A stretch of 64,000 bases of DNA, taken from NCBI RefSeq assembly GCF_013358405.1, contig NZ_CP054836.1, positions 3,038,001-3,102,000 of the forward strand, given 5' to 3'. Positions within the stretch are counted from its first letter, which is position 1, and each line of letters begins with the position of its first letter. A program made the translations under genes and the position numbers. This DNA is from Oricola thermophila (lineage in GTDB: Bacteria; Pseudomonadota; Alphaproteobacteria; Rhizobiales; Rhizobiaceae). This document shows, piece after piece, positions 1-10,046 of this stretch. The notes below the pieces were generated by a model. The model was given only the letters and a program-made list of their open reading frames with translations, searched no databases and was not told the origin of the DNA.

Positions 1-1143
1 CTCGGCGATAAGCTTGACCTTTGCCAGAACCGGATCCTGGCGCACCGCGTCGAAGAAGGACGCGCCGCGGTCGAAGCCGGACGGCGTGCGCCCGAGCGTG
101 GAGCACAGATCGAAACGGAAGCCGTCTACATGCATCACCTCGACCCAGTAGCGCAGGGAATCCATCACCATGCGCAACACCATCGGATGGTCGAGGTTGA
201 GGGTGTTCCCGGTGCCGGTATCGTTGACATAGTGGCGGGGATCGTCCGCCAGGCGGTAATAGGCACGATTGTCGAGGCCGCGGAAGCACAGGGTCGGCCC
301 GAGTTCGTTCCCCTCGCAGGTGTGGTTGTAGACCACGTCCATCAGCACCTCGATGCCGGCCGAGTGAAACCGCCTCACCATGACCTGAAACTCGGCAATG
401 GACGCCTTGTGCAGGTAGCGCGGCTCGGGCGCGAAAAAGCCGATCGTCTGATAGCCCCAGTAGTTGACCAGGCCCTTCTCGACCAGGAACCGATCGTCGA
501 GAAAGGCCTGAGACGGCAGCAGTTCCACCGCGGTAACGCCGAGATCGACGAGATGATCGAGCACTGGCTGCGACGCCATTGCGAGAAAGGTGCCGGGCGG
601 AGACGCCGCCGGATGCCGCATCGTCAGCCCCTTCACATGCGCCTCGTAGATGACGGATTCGGCGACCGGGATGTCCGGCGGCGCGTCGTCGCCCCAGGCG
701 AAGGACGGGTCGACCACGACGCATTTCGGCATGAAGGGCGCGCTGTCACGGGTATCGAAACTGAGGTCGTCCCGCTTCGAGGCCGGATCGTAGCCGAGCA
801 GCGCGTCCGACCAGACGGGATGCCCGGTCAGTTGCTTGGCATAGGGGTCGATCAGCAGCTTGTGGGGATTGAAGCGATGGCCCCTGTCGGGGCGGTACGG
901 GCCATGAGCGCGGTAGCCGTAGACCTGGCCGGGAAGCAGCCCGGGGATGTAGCCATGCCAGACGTCGCCGTCGCGCTCGGGCAGGTCTATCCGCGCAGTC
1001 TCCCTCGCACCGTCGTCGGAAAACAGGCACAGCGTCATGCGCGTCGCGTGTTCCGAGAAGACGGCGAAATTCACGCCGTTGCCGTCGAAGGTCGCCCCGA
1101 CGGGGGCCGACTTGCCCGGCAGCATGGCGAGTTCGCCGCTCAT
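1..1143 (-). CDS. glgX: Glycogen debranching enzyme GlgX, N-terminal part (cut by window edge)
   Basis: Hydrolyses alpha-1,6 branches of phosphorylase-trimmed glycogen (GH13 isoamylase type). The 381 codons present begin [20 protein letters not shown] and run off the left edge, so roughly the first half of a protein of usually 650-750 residues is visible. The N-terminal carbohydrate-binding region leads into the (beta/alpha)8 barrel; near the edge the frame reads DGFRFDL, which carries the catalytic nucleophile Asp, followed by CSTLGRTPSGFD and FFDAVRQDPVLAKVKLIAE, typical of GlgX. The ATG at 1143 overlaps the glgA stop as ATGA, so it is the last visible gene of the glg operon and is translationally coupled. 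Confidence 0.95.
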   Translation of the reverse strand, partial: MSGELAMLPGKSAPVGATFDGNGVNFAVFSEHATRMTLCLFSDDGARETARIDLPERDGDVWHGYIPGLLPGQVYGYRAHGPYRPDRGHRFNPHKLLIDPYAKQLTGHPVWSDALLGYDPASKRDDLSFDTRDSAPFMPKCVVVDPSFAWGDDAPPDIPVAESVIYEAHVKGLTMRHPAASPPGTFLAMASQPVLDHLVDLGVTAVELLPSQAFLDDRFLVEKGLVNYWGYQTIGFFAPEPRYLHKASIAEFQVMVRRFHSAGIEVLMDVVYNHTCEGNELGPTLCFRGLDNRAYYRLADDPRHYVNDTGTGNTLNLDHPMVLRMVMDSLRYWVEVMHVDGFRFDLCSTLGRTPSGFDRGASFFDAVRQDPVLAKVKLIAE

Positions 1144-2573
1144 GCCGGCGCGATGCTCTCGTACAGTGCGGCATAGCGCGGCGCGGACGCTGCCCAGCCG
1201 ACGGGATGCGCCATGGCGCGGCGCTGCATCCGGTTCCAGGTCCGACGGTCGGCATAGAGGTCGCACAGCTGCGCCAGCGCACCGGCAAGGGCATCCCGCT
1301 CGACGGGGTGGAACTGGAGACCCGTGGCGACACCGGCCGTCAGCGCCGCATCGTTGGCGGGGATGACCGTGTCCGCAAGGCCGCCGGTCAGCGAGACGAC
1401 AGGGATCGCGCCATATCGCAGGCCGTAGAGCTGGGTCAGGCCGCAAGGTTCGAAACGGGACGGCACGATGACGGCGTCACCGCCGGCCATCATGCGATGC
1501 GACAGGCTCTCGTCATACCCGATGCGGACCGCGACCTGCGGCATTGCTTCCTCTGCCAGCAACCAGGCCGTTTCCAGCTCGCTGTCGCCAGAGCCGAGCA
1601 GCGCAAGCTGGCCGCCTCGGGCGATGAAGGCCGGCAGCGCCTCGAGCAACACATCGAGCCCCTTCTGGTGCGTCAGGCGGGATATCACGACGGCCAGTGG
1701 ACCGCCGGTGTCGGCAAGGCCGAATTCCGCAAGAAGTGCCTTGCGATTGGGCCGCTTGCGCTTGGGCGAGGCGAAGTTGGAAATCTGCGGATCGGTCTGC
1801 GGATCCCATGCTGTCTCGTCGATCCCGTTCAGGATACCGACGAGATCCGCCCCCCGGCTGCGCAGGACGCCCTCCAGTCCCATTCCGAATTCCGGCCTCA
1901 TCAGTTCGCGCGCGTAGGTTGGACTGACCGTCGACAGCCGGTCCGCATAGACCAGGCCGGCCTTGAGAGCGTTGATCTTGCCGTAATATTCAAACCCTCC
2001 CGCATGGAACCCCCATGCGGGCAGGCGCAGCTCCGCCAGGCGCGACGCCGGCGCAATGCCGTGAAAGGCGATGTTGTGGACGGTCAGCAGGGAGCCGACC
2101 GATCCGGCCGCGCCCATGTCGCGCAGAAAGACCGGGGCGAACGCGGCCTGCCAGTCATGCAGGTGCAGTACTTCCGGCCTCCACGAATCCGCCCCCTCGG
2201 CCGCGATGGTCGCGGCCATCCAGCTCAACGCGGCAAAGCGTTCGGGATTGTCCGGCCAGTCCCTGCCGTCCGGGCCGAGATAGATCGCGCCCTCACGCTC
2301 GTACAGGTGCGGTGCATCGAGCACGAGCAATTCGAGCCCTGCCGCCCGCGCTGACAGCAGGCGCGCCGGACCGCCCATCAGATCGCTTTCCTCGCGCACC
2401 GTCCTTGCCTTCCTGCCGAGCTTCCTCATCACTGCGGGATAACCCGGCAGCAGCGTCCGCAGCCGCCACCCCTGCGGAGCCAGGGCTGCCGGCAGCGCAC
2501 CGACCACGTCGGCAAGACCGCCGGTCTTGACCAGCGGCACGCATTCGGAGGCGACCGAGAGAACATGCCTCAT
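1140..2573 (-). CDS. glgA: Glycogen synthase (ADP-glucose type)
   Basis: Transfers glucose from ADP-glucose to the growing alpha-1,4 glucan (GT5 family). The 477-residue protein has the N-terminal [13 protein letters not shown] motif (residues 16-28), in which the K-x-G-G-L lysine binds ADP-glucose, and the C-terminal [18 protein letters not shown] and GGLADTV motifs of the nucleotide-binding half. The open frame extends about 90 codons further upstream, but that extension lies inside glgC in another frame. The ATG at 2573 overlaps the glgC stop as ATGA and gives the usual family length, so it is preferred. Middle gene of the glgPBCAX operon. Confidence 0.96.
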   Translation of the reverse strand: MRHVLSVASECVPLVKTGGLADVVGALPAALAPQGWRLRTLLPGYPAVMRKLGRKARTVREESDLMGGPARLLSARAAGLELLVLDAPHLYEREGAIYLGPDGRDWPDNPERFAALSWMAATIAAEGADSWRPEVLHLHDWQAAFAPVFLRDMGAAGSVGSLLTVHNIAFHGIAPASRLAELRLPAWGFHAGGFEYYGKINALKAGLVYADRLSTVSPTYARELMRPEFGMGLEGVLRSRGADLVGILNGIDETAWDPQTDPQISNFASPKRKRPNRKALLAEFGLADTGGPLAVVISRLTHQKGLDVLLEALPAFIARGGQLALLGSGDSELETAWLLAEEAMPQVAVRIGYDESLSHRMMAGGDAVIVPSRFEPCGLTQLYGLRYGAIPVVSLTGGLADTVIPANDAALTAGVATGLQFHPVERDALAGALAQLCDLYADRRTWNRMQRRAMAHPVGWAASAPRYAALYESIAPA

Positions 2574-3826
2574 CCGGCCGCTCTCCTGTCGAGCATCTCC
2601 TGGGTAATCAGGACGATCCCGTTGTCGGTGACGCGAAACCATTTCGCGTCCTCCGCCGGATCCTCGCCAACGACCAGCCCCTCGGGAATGACGACACCGC
2701 GGTCGATGACCACGTTTTTCAGCCGCGCCGAACGCGCGATCTCGACATGGGGCAGGACGACAGCATGATCGAGCACGGAGTAGGAATTCGAATGCACGCC
2801 AGTAAACAGCAACGAATTGCGCACCTCCGTTCCCGAGAGGATGCAACCGCCGGAGACAAGACTCGAGATGGCGGTTCCCCTGCGCGTTTCCTCGTCGTGC
2901 ACGAATTTCGCCGGCGGCATGATTTCCGAGTAGGTCCAGATCGGCCAGTGGCGATCCCAGAGATCCAGTTCCGGCGAAAAGTCGGTCAAGTCGATATTGG
3001 CCTTCCAGAATGCGTCAATGGTACCGACATCGCGCCAGTAGGCGGGGGCATCGGGCGAGACGCGCACGCAGCTGCGCGAGAAGCGGTGCGCCACCGCCTT
3101 GCCGTTCCTGACGATCTGCGGAATGAGGTCGCCGCCGAAATCGTGCCGCGAATGCCGGTCGGCACTGTCGGCAAGCAGAAGTTCACGCAGGAACGGCCAG
3201 GCGAAGACATAGATGCCCATTGAGGCAAGCGCGACCGTCGCGTCCTCGGGCGTGCCCGGCGGATCGGCCGGCTTTTCCAGGAAATCGGTGATCCGGTCGG
3301 TCCTGTCGACCGCCATGACCCCGAAAGCGCTCGCCTCCTCGCGCGGCACGGTCAGGCAACCGATCGTGACATCGGCGCCGGTTTCCACGTGCTGACGCAA
3401 CATGATCTCGTAGTCCATCTTGTAGACATGATCGCCGGCGAGAACCAGAACGTAGTCAACATCGTAGCTGTCAACGATATCGATGTTCTGGGTCACGGCG
3501 TCTGCCGTCCCCAGATACCACTTGTTCTCTTCCACGCGTTGTGAAGCCGGCAATATATCCAGGTACTCGTTGCGCTCGGGACGGAAGAAGTTCCAGCCGC
3601 GCTGGCAGTGGCGGATCAGCGAGTGGGCCTTGTACTGCGTCGCGATCGCCATCTTGCGGATGCCGGAATTGAGGGCATTGGAAAGCGCGAAATCGATAAT
3701 GCGCGCCTTGCCGCCGAAAAAGACGGCCGGCTTGGCCCGCTTGTCGGTCAGCTCCTTCAGGCGACTGCCCCGGCCGCCTGCCAACACGAATGCCATGCTC
3801 CTGTTTGTTAGCCGGGTCATCACCAT
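2570..3826 (-). CDS. glgC: Glucose-1-phosphate adenylyltransferase (ADP-glucose pyrophosphorylase)
   Basis: Makes ADP-glucose from glucose-1-phosphate and ATP, the committed and usually allosterically controlled step of glycogen synthesis. The 418-residue protein shows the nucleotidyltransferase signature [19 protein letters not shown] near residue 16, [15 protein letters not shown] after it, and a C-terminal left-handed beta-helix ending in [17 protein letters not shown] strong GAGGAGG ribosome site lies 7 nt before the ATG at 3826; a second in-frame ATG two codons later is less well spaced. It sits 21 nt after glgB and overlaps glgA by 4 nt, so it is part of one transcript. Confidence 0.97.
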   Translation of the reverse strand: MVMTRLTNRSMAFVLAGGRGSRLKELTDKRAKPAVFFGGKARIIDFALSNALNSGIRKMAIATQYKAHSLIRHCQRGWNFFRPERNEYLDILPASQRVEENKWYLGTADAVTQNIDIVDSYDVDYVLVLAGDHVYKMDYEIMLRQHVETGADVTIGCLTVPREEASAFGVMAVDRTDRITDFLEKPADPPGTPEDATVALASMGIYVFAWPFLRELLLADSADRHSRHDFGGDLIPQIVRNGKAVAHRFSRSCVRVSPDAPAYWRDVGTIDAFWKANIDLTDFSPELDLWDRHWPIWTYSEIMPPAKFVHDEETRRGTAISSLVSGGCILSGTEVRNSLLFTGVHSNSYSVLDHAVVLPHVEIARSARLKNVVIDRGVVIPEGLVVGEDPAEDAKWFRVTDNGIVLITQEMLDRRAAG

Positions 3827-3847
3827 GATCGCGCCTCCTCGTTCAAA

Positions 3848-6049
3848 TCATGCCTCAAAGGCCAGGATGACCGTTGACAGCGGCGGCAGCGTGACCGGCG
3901 CCGAAGCCGGCTGACCGTGCATGGGCAGGTCAGTCGCGATCACGCCGCCCATGTTGCCGCGATTGTCTCCGCCATAGATTCCCGCGTCCGTGTTCAGCGC
4001 CTCCCTCCACCTGCCCGGCAGGGGCAGGCCGCAGCGCCAGTCCCGTCGCTCGACGGGCGTGAAATTGCAGATCACGGCCACCGGCGGGTCATCCGGTCCG
4101 CCACGCCTGATCCAGGCAAAGACGGATTCAACTGCCGCGTTTGCCTCGATCCACTCGAACCCGTCACTCTCGCAATCCTTCACGTGAAGAGCGGGATGCG
4201 CCCGGTACAGGGTGTTCAGATCGCGTATCAGTCTTTGGACGCCCGCATGGGCGGGCCGGGCGGCCGCATCCCAGTTCAGTTCGCCATCGTGGCTCCACTC
4301 CTCCGGCTGGGCGAACTCGCTGCCCATGAACAGGAGCTTCTTGCCCGGATGTCCCCACATGTAACCGTAATAGGCGCGCAGGTTCGCAAAGCGGTCACGC
4401 TCATTGCCCGGCATGCGGCCGAGCATGGATCCCTTTCCGTGCACCACCTCGTCATGGCTTACCGGAAGTATGAAGTTCTCCGAGAATGCATATTGAAGAC
4501 CGAAGGTCATCTGGTGATGATGATACCGGCGATGCACGGGCTCACGTCCGACATAGTCGAGCGTGTCATTCATCCAGCCCATGTTCCACTTGTAGCCGAA
4601 GCCGAGGCCGCCGGTGTCGACCGGTCGGGAAACACCCGGAAAGGACGTGCTCTCCTCTGCTGCCGTCATGATGCCGTCCACCTCCCCGTAGACGATTGCG
4701 TTCATGCGCTGCAGCAGGGCAATCGCCTCGAGATTCTCGCGGCCGCCGTGAACGTTCGGGATCCACTCGCCTTCCCTGCGCGAGTAGTCGCGATAGAGCA
4801 TCGAGGCGACCGCATCCACACGCAGCCCGTCGACATGATATTCCTCGAGCCAGTAGAGCGCGTTCGAGATGATGTAGTTGGCCACCTCCGAACGACCGTA
4901 ATTGTAGATCAGCGTATTCCAGTCGGGGTGATAGCCCTCGCGCGGATCGGCATGCTCGTAGAGCGCGGTTCCGTCGAATCGGGCGAGGCCATGAGCGTCG
5001 GCGGGAAAATGACCCGGAACCCAGTCGAGAACGATGCCGATGCCTTTCTCGTGGGCCGCCTCGACGAGATCGCGGAATTCGTGCGGCGGACCGTGACGAA
5101 CCGTCGGGGCATAGAGCCCGACCGGCTGGTAACCCCAGGAACCGTCGAATGGATGCTCGGAAAGCGGCAGAAACTCGATATGGGTAAAACCCATGTCGAA
5201 AACGTAGTCGACCAGTTCGCTTGCCGCCTCCCGGTAGGACAGCGAGCGCCCACCATCCTCGTGACGACGCTTCCAGGAACCGAGATGAACCTCGTAGATC
5301 GAAATCGGCGCGTTGCGGGAATTGCGGCCCGCGCGCTCCGCCATCCACGGGTTATCGTGCCAGCCATAGCCGGAGATGTCGCGCACCACGGAAGCCGTTT
5401 CCGGCGGGTGCTCCGCCCCGAAACCGACAGGGTCGGCCTTCAATGGCTGCACCGTGCCGTCCGGGCCGACGATCCGATATTTGTAACGTGCGCCCTCGCC
5501 GACGTCGGGGATGAAGATTTCCCACACGCCGGAAGCGCCCCGCCGGCGCATGACGTGACGGCGTCCATCCCACCAGTTGAAATCGCCCACCACCGAGACG
5601 CGCCGGGCGTTCGGCGCCCAAACCGCGAAATGCGTGCCCGCGACTCCCTCATGGGTGATCACATGGGCACCGAGAACCGTCCAGAGACGGCGATGCGTGC
5701 CCTCCCCGATCAGGTACTCGTCCATCTCGCCGATGACGGGTCCGAAACGGTAGGGGTCGTCATAGCTCCAGTCCCTTCCCTTGGCATATCCATGAAGGCG
5801 ATAGGCAGACGCATCGGGAAGCGCCCCGTGGAATACGGTGGGAACCTGCAAGAGAGGCTTCAGTTCGACGGTACCCGTGGGTGTTTCGGCGACGAGCCGC
5901 TCGGCGCCGGGATCATGGACAATCAACCAGGTTGCGGTTCCGACCCTGTGCGGCCCAAGGACGGCAAAAGGGTCGTCATGCGTCCCGTCCGCGATGCGTC
6001 GTGCCGCCTCCGCGGAAAGGATTTTGGCGATCGGTTCCTCGGCCTTCAT
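3848..6049 (-). CDS. glgB: 1,4-alpha-glucan branching enzyme
   Basis: Introduces alpha-1,6 branches into glycogen (GH13_9). The 733 residues contain an N-terminal CBM48 region (about 20-220), the catalytic barrel and a C-terminal beta domain. By alignment from memory with E. coli GlgB, the catalytic residues are D412 in GLRVDAVASMLY (nucleophile), E465 in TAAEESTSFPGVSRP (acid/base) and D533 in LPVSHDEVVHGKGSM, all present. Length is normal. It follows glgP by 46 nt and precedes glgC by 21 nt. The large open frame on the opposite strand is a GC-rich shadow. Confidence 0.97.
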   Translation of the reverse strand: MKAEEPIAKILSAEAARRIADGTHDDPFAVLGPHRVGTATWLIVHDPGAERLVAETPTGTVELKPLLQVPTVFHGALPDASAYRLHGYAKGRDWSYDDPYRFGPVIGEMDEYLIGEGTHRRLWTVLGAHVITHEGVAGTHFAVWAPNARRVSVVGDFNWWDGRRHVMRRRGASGVWEIFIPDVGEGARYKYRIVGPDGTVQPLKADPVGFGAEHPPETASVVRDISGYGWHDNPWMAERAGRNSRNAPISIYEVHLGSWKRRHEDGGRSLSYREAASELVDYVFDMGFTHIEFLPLSEHPFDGSWGYQPVGLYAPTVRHGPPHEFRDLVEAAHEKGIGIVLDWVPGHFPADAHGLARFDGTALYEHADPREGYHPDWNTLIYNYGRSEVANYIISNALYWLEEYHVDGLRVDAVASMLYRDYSRREGEWIPNVHGGRENLEAIALLQRMNAIVYGEVDGIMTAAEESTSFPGVSRPVDTGGLGFGYKWNMGWMNDTLDYVGREPVHRRYHHHQMTFGLQYAFSENFILPVSHDEVVHGKGSMLGRMPGNERDRFANLRAYYGYMWGHPGKKLLFMGSEFAQPEEWSHDGELNWDAAARPAHAGVQRLIRDLNTLYRAHPALHVKDCESDGFEWIEANAAVESVFAWIRRGGPDDPPVAVICNFTPVERRDWRCGLPLPGRWREALNTDAGIYGGDNRGNMGGVIATDLPMHGQPASAPVTLPPLSTVILAFEA

Positions 6050-6095
6050 TACGCAAGGGTATCTCCCCTGCAGGGAATAGCAACATGCAATGCCC

Positions 6096-8468
6096 CTATA
6101 CGATCGATTGCACGCCCCAGATATCGTTCATGTAGCCGCGAATCGTGCGATCGGAGGAAAACCAGCCCGAACGCGCCGTATTGCGGACCGACATGCGAAT
6201 CCAGCGGTCGCGGTCCATGAACACCGCATCGGCCTCGCGCTGGCTGGCGTAGTAGGAATCGAAATCCGAACAGACGAGGAAGTAATCCGACCAACGCAGG
6301 TTCTCGACCACGTCCCGGTAGCGTTCCGGGTCGCCCGGCGAAAACACGCCTGCCTCGATGGCGGCGATGGCGCGCGCCAGCACCGGGCTGGCCTCAATGG
6401 CCCTGGTTGCATGGTCGGGAACCGCCCGGCGCGCGACGGCCTCCGGCGCGGTCATGCCGAACAGGAAGAAGTTTTCCGCGCCGACGCGCTCGCGGATCTC
6501 GACATTGGCGCCGTCGCGGGTGCCGATGGTCAATGCGCCGTTCAGCGCGAGCTTCATGTTGCCGGTGCCGGACGCCTCCTTGCCGGCGGTGGAAATCTGC
6601 TCGGACAGGTCGGCAGCCGGGATCAGGCGCTCGGCAAGCGTCACGTTGTAGTTCGGCATGAAGACGACCTTGAGCAGACTGGAGGTCACCGGATCGGAAT
6701 TGACGAGACGGGCAACATCGTTGATCAGGTGAATGATCTTCTTGGCGAGGACGTAGCCGGGCGCAGCCTTGCCTGCGAATATCTTCACGCGCGGGGTCCA
6801 GCCGGCATCCGGGTTGTCGCGGATGGCCTGCCACAGCGCGATCGTCTCGAGAATGTTCATGTGCTGGCGCTTGTATTCGTGTATGCGCTTGATCTGGATA
6901 TCGAACATCGCCTCCGGATCGACGGCGATGTTTTCGGTCTCCAGGATGAAGCGCGCGAGTTCCGCCTTGTTTTCCGCCTTGGCGGCCGCAAAATCGGCGC
7001 GAAATCCCGAATCCTCGACATGCGGCTCCAATTCGGAAAGACGCTCAAGATCCCCGACCCAGTCGTTGCCTATGGTGCGGTCGATCAGTGCGCTCAGTCG
7101 CGGATTGCATGACAGCAGCCAGCGGCGCGGCGTCACACCATTGGTCTCGTTGACGATCCGATCAGGGTGGAGACGGTTGAGCTCGGCGAATACGGTCTGC
7201 CGCATGAGGTCGGTATGCAGGGCAGACACACCGTTGACCTTGTGCGCCATGACAAAGGAAAGCTCGCCCATCCTGACATCGCCGTCCTCGCGTATGCGCA
7301 TCTTGCGGTCCGGGTGTTGCCGGGCATGGGTATCGTCGATGCGCTCGATCAGCTTCATGTGGCGCGGCAGCAGGGAACCCAGCAGGGCCTCCGACCAGCG
7401 TTCCAGTGCCTCGGGCATCAGTGTGTGGTTCGTATAGGACAGACAGGCCCGGGCGATCGCCACCGCATCATCGAAGTCAATGCCGTTCTCGTCGTGCAGC
7501 AGGCGCACCAGTTCCGGCCCGGCAATTGCCGGGTGGGTATCGTTGAGCTGGATCGCCACCTTCAGCGGCAGCTTGCGCAGGTCGTCGTATTCCGACCGGA
7601 AACGGCGCAGGATGTCGCGCAGCGAGGCGGCGGTGAAAAAATATTCCTGCTTAAGGCGCAGCGCCTTGCCCTGCTCGGTCGTGTCGTCGGGATAGAGGAC
7701 GCGCGAGATCGTGCGGGCCAGCGCCTCCGGCTCGGCTGCGGCCGCGAACTCGCCGCGATTGAACCGTTCCAGATCGAAAAGGCGGGTCGGCCTGGCGCTC
7801 CACAGCCGAAGGGTGTTCGCCCAGTTGCCGCGCCAACCTATGATGGGCGTGTCGTGTGCCTCGGCGATGACGCTCTCTCCCGGCTGCCACAATGCGCGGC
7901 TGCCCGTTTCCGCAACTTCGCCGCCGAAACCGATCTCGAACGCGGCCTCGGGCCGCTGAAACTCCCAGGCATGGGTATCGGAAAGCCAGGTTTCCGGTTC
8001 CTCGACCTGCCGGCCGTCGACGAAGCGCTGCCGGAACAGCCCGTGCTCATAGCGAATGCCGTAGCCGTAGGCAGGACAGGCGAGGGTGGAAAGGGAATCG
8101 AGGAAACAGGCGGCGAGGCGTCCGAGCCCTCCGTTTCCGAGCGCCGCATCCGGCTCGTTGGCAAGCACGTCCCCGAAGGAAACGTCATATTCACGGAAAA
8201 CCTCCTCGGCCTCGTCGAGGAGGCCGAGATTCACGATGGCATCCTCGAGCAGGCGCCCGATGAGAAACTCCATCGACAAGTAGTAGACGCGCTTGTGCCG
8301 GCCGCCATAGGTGGCACGGGTGGCTGCAAACCAGGGATCGACTATGCGGTCGCGCACGGCAAGCGACAACGCAACCCGCCAGTCGCGGACCTGCGCATGG
8401 GCGGGATCCTTGCCGAGAGAGTATTTCAGATGGTGCAACATGCCCTGACGCAGGCCCGCTTTCGTCAT
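6096..8468 (-). CDS. glgP: Glycogen phosphorylase
   Basis: Releases glucose-1-phosphate from glycogen by phosphorolysis (GT35). The frame contains the N-terminal RVYYLSMEFLIGRLL motif, NGGLGRLAACFLDS, and the pyridoxal-phosphate site EASGTGNMKLALNG, whose Lys forms the Schiff base. The ATG at 8468 has an AGGGGA ribosome site about 8 nt upstream and gives 790 residues; a TTG at 8534 would add 22 residues but has no clear ribosome site, so it is less likely. It is the first gene of the glg operon, and its upstream region holds a palindrome overlapping a possible -10 element. Confidence 0.95.
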   Translation of the reverse strand: MTKAGLRQGMLHHLKYSLGKDPAHAQVRDWRVALSLAVRDRIVDPWFAATRATYGGRHKRVYYLSMEFLIGRLLEDAIVNLGLLDEAEEVFREYDVSFGDVLANEPDAALGNGGLGRLAACFLDSLSTLACPAYGYGIRYEHGLFRQRFVDGRQVEEPETWLSDTHAWEFQRPEAAFEIGFGGEVAETGSRALWQPGESVIAEAHDTPIIGWRGNWANTLRLWSARPTRLFDLERFNRGEFAAAAEPEALARTISRVLYPDDTTEQGKALRLKQEYFFTAASLRDILRRFRSEYDDLRKLPLKVAIQLNDTHPAIAGPELVRLLHDENGIDFDDAVAIARACLSYTNHTLMPEALERWSEALLGSLLPRHMKLIERIDDTHARQHPDRKMRIREDGDVRMGELSFVMAHKVNGVSALHTDLMRQTVFAELNRLHPDRIVNETNGVTPRRWLLSCNPRLSALIDRTIGNDWVGDLERLSELEPHVEDSGFRADFAAAKAENKAELARFILETENIAVDPEAMFDIQIKRIHEYKRQHMNILETIALWQAIRDNPDAGWTPRVKIFAGKAAPGYVLAKKIIHLINDVARLVNSDPVTSSLLKVVFMPNYNVTLAERLIPAADLSEQISTAGKEASGTGNMKLALNGALTIGTRDGANVEIRERVGAENFFLFGMTAPEAVARRAVPDHATRAIEASPVLARAIAAIEAGVFSPGDPERYRDVVENLRWSDYFLVCSDFDSYYASQREADAVFMDRDRWIRMSVRNTARSGWFSSDRTIRGYMNDIWGVQSIV

Positions 8469-8538
8469 GATCTTTTCCCCTGCCGGCCCGCCGCCGCGGA
8501 CTGGAGCTGTGCGGATTTGGTCTTGCGTGGCCAAATGG

Positions 8539-8562
8539 TTTCAACCGATTGTATCGGTGAAA
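8539..8562. promoter_or_regulatory. Candidate operator/promoter upstream of the glg operon
   Basis: An inverted repeat with arms TTTCAACCGAT and ATCGGTGAAA (one-base bulge, 3-nt centre) lies in the 240-bp gap between divergent glgP and rnd. On the minus strand its centre reads TACAAT, a good -10 hexamer, preceded by TTGCAG at a rather long 19-nt spacing. A repressor on this palindrome would occlude the promoter. The arm sequence resembles LacI-family sites, but that assignment is inference. Confidence 0.4.
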
Positions 8563-8708
8563 GACAGCCGGCCTGCAAGAAAAATGACGCAACGGCAGGG
8601 CCGACGGCTCGAAAGGTGACCGTATCGACACAGGAAAGCGCCCTGTCGGCGTTCCAATTGGAAGCGAAACGCTCTAGAAGGCGCGGGAATATGATTTGAG
8701 GGGAACGC

Positions 8709-9338
8709 ATGGCCGACACTTCCATCCGTTTGCACCAGGGCGACCTGTCCGACGAGGCGCTCGCGCGCTACGGCGACACGGTTGCCATCGACACCGAAAC
8801 ACTTGGCCTCAACCCGCACCGTGACCGGCTGTGCGTGGTCCAGCTTTCGCCGGGAGACGGCACGGCGGACGTCGTGCAGATCGCCAAGGGCCAGAAGAAG
8901 GCACCAAACCTCGTCAAGCTCCTGCGCGACTCCAGGAAAACCAAGGTCTTCCATTTCGGCCGCTTCGACATCGCCGTGTTGAAGCACGCTTTCGGCGTCA
9001 CGACAGCGCCGGTCTTCTGCACCAAGATCGCCTCGCGGCTGACACGAACCTATACGGACCGCCATGGCCTGAAGGACATCTGCCGCGAACTGCTCGGCGT
9101 GGACATCTCGAAGCAGCAGCAATCCTCCGACTGGGCGGCCGAGAAGCTGAGCGACGCGCAACTCGAATACGCGGCCTCCGACGTCCTCCACCTGCACGCC
9201 CTCAAGGCGATCCTCGAGGAGCGGCTGAAGCGCGAGGGACGCGAAAAGCAGGCGGCGGCCTGTTTCCGCTTCCTGCCGACACGCGCCGAGCTAGACCTCA
9301 TGGGATGGCCCGAGGAAGACATCTTCTCGCACAGCTGA
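8709..9338 (+). CDS. rnd: Ribonuclease D-type 3'-5' exoribonuclease (short form)
   Basis: A DEDDy exonuclease acting on RNA 3' ends, probably tRNA or other stable RNA maturation. At 209 residues it is the short form common in alphaproteobacteria: the exonuclease domain without the HRDC domains of E. coli RNase D (about 375 residues). The DEDDy residues are visible as D28 and E30 (AIDTET), D87 (HFGRFDIAVL) and Y154 with D158 (YAASDV). A GAGGGGA ribosome site precedes the ATG. It is followed after 13 nt by the HAD gene, so the two are probably cotranscribed. Confidence 0.88.
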   Translation: MADTSIRLHQGDLSDEALARYGDTVAIDTETLGLNPHRDRLCVVQLSPGDGTADVVQIAKGQKKAPNLVKLLRDSRKTKVFHFGRFDIAVLKHAFGVTTAPVFCTKIASRLTRTYTDRHGLKDICRELLGVDISKQQQSSDWAAEKLSDAQLEYAASDVLHLHALKAILEERLKREGREKQAAACFRFLPTRAELDLMGWPEEDIFSHS

Positions 9339-9351
9339 GAAACGACGCACC

Positions 9352-10035
9352 TTGTCCGAACCGCTCCTGATCTTCGACTGCGACGGCGTCCTGATCGACA
9401 GCGAGGTGATCTACCTCGAGGTCGAGCTGGCCTTTCTGCGCGACCTCGGCATCTCGGTGGAGTGGGCATCCTATGTGCGCGAGTTCATGGCGCTTGGCCC
9501 GGCGGAATGGCGCGCGAAATATGCCGGCCTGATCCTGCGCGAGACGGGCGAACCGCTTCTCGACGAGGGTTTCGAGAAACTGAAGGCGGAATCGCGCCGC
9601 CGCGTGGCGGAGGAACTGCGACCGGTCGAGGGAGCAGAGGCAATGCTGGACGGCCTGCGGCACCCGCGATGCGTCGCCTCCTCGACGCAGCTCGGCTTCC
9701 TCTACCGCAAGCTCGACCTAGTCAACTTCTCCCGCTTCTTCGGCGACCGCATCTATTCCGGCGACATGGTGGAGCGCGGAAAGCCCGCCCCCGACCTGTT
9801 CCTGCACGCCGCACAGACGTTGGGCTACGAGGGCCGGGACTGCGTGGTGGTGGAAGACAGCGTCAACGGCGTGCTGGGCGGCAAGGCCGCCGGCGCCCTT
9901 GTCATAGGCTTTACCGGCGGTTCACATTGCCGGAAGGGTCATGGCGACATGCTGGAAGACGCCGGCGCCGACATGGTTCTCGACAGCCACGAGGAACTGG
10001 CGGCGTGGATCGCCAGCGAGCTGAAAACCGCCTGA
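9352..10035 (+). CDS. HAD-superfamily hydrolase (phosphoglycolate phosphatase / beta-phosphoglucomutase-like)
   Basis: A 227-residue class IA HAD phosphatase. Motif I is FDCDGVLIDSE, with D9 as nucleophile and D11 as acid/base; motif II is the CVASSTQ region; the motif III lysine lies in ERGKPAPDLFLHAA; motif IV is VVVEDSVNGVLGGKAAG. The alpha-helical cap of the subfamily lies between motifs I and II. The frame starts with TTG (SEPLLIFDCDG) because no ATG is available before motif I. The substrate cannot be read from sequence; sugar phosphates or phosphoglycolate are typical. Downstream of rnd in the same direction. Confidence 0.8.
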   Translation: MSEPLLIFDCDGVLIDSEVIYLEVELAFLRDLGISVEWASYVREFMALGPAEWRAKYAGLILRETGEPLLDEGFEKLKAESRRRVAEELRPVEGAEAMLDGLRHPRCVASSTQLGFLYRKLDLVNFSRFFGDRIYSGDMVERGKPAPDLFLHAAQTLGYEGRDCVVVEDSVNGVLGGKAAGALVIGFTGGSHCRKGHGDMLEDAGADMVLDSHEELAAWIASELKTA

Positions 10036-10046
10036 CGGCGGCCGCC

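Noticed and set aside
3917..6220. Long open frame on the plus strand opposite glgB
   Set aside because: It is the antisense shadow of a high-GC gene; the product has no family features, while glgB has all catalytic residues.
8469..8534. Longer GlgP starting at the TTG at 8534
   Set aside because: No ribosome site there, whereas the ATG at 8468 has AGGGGA 8 nt upstream.
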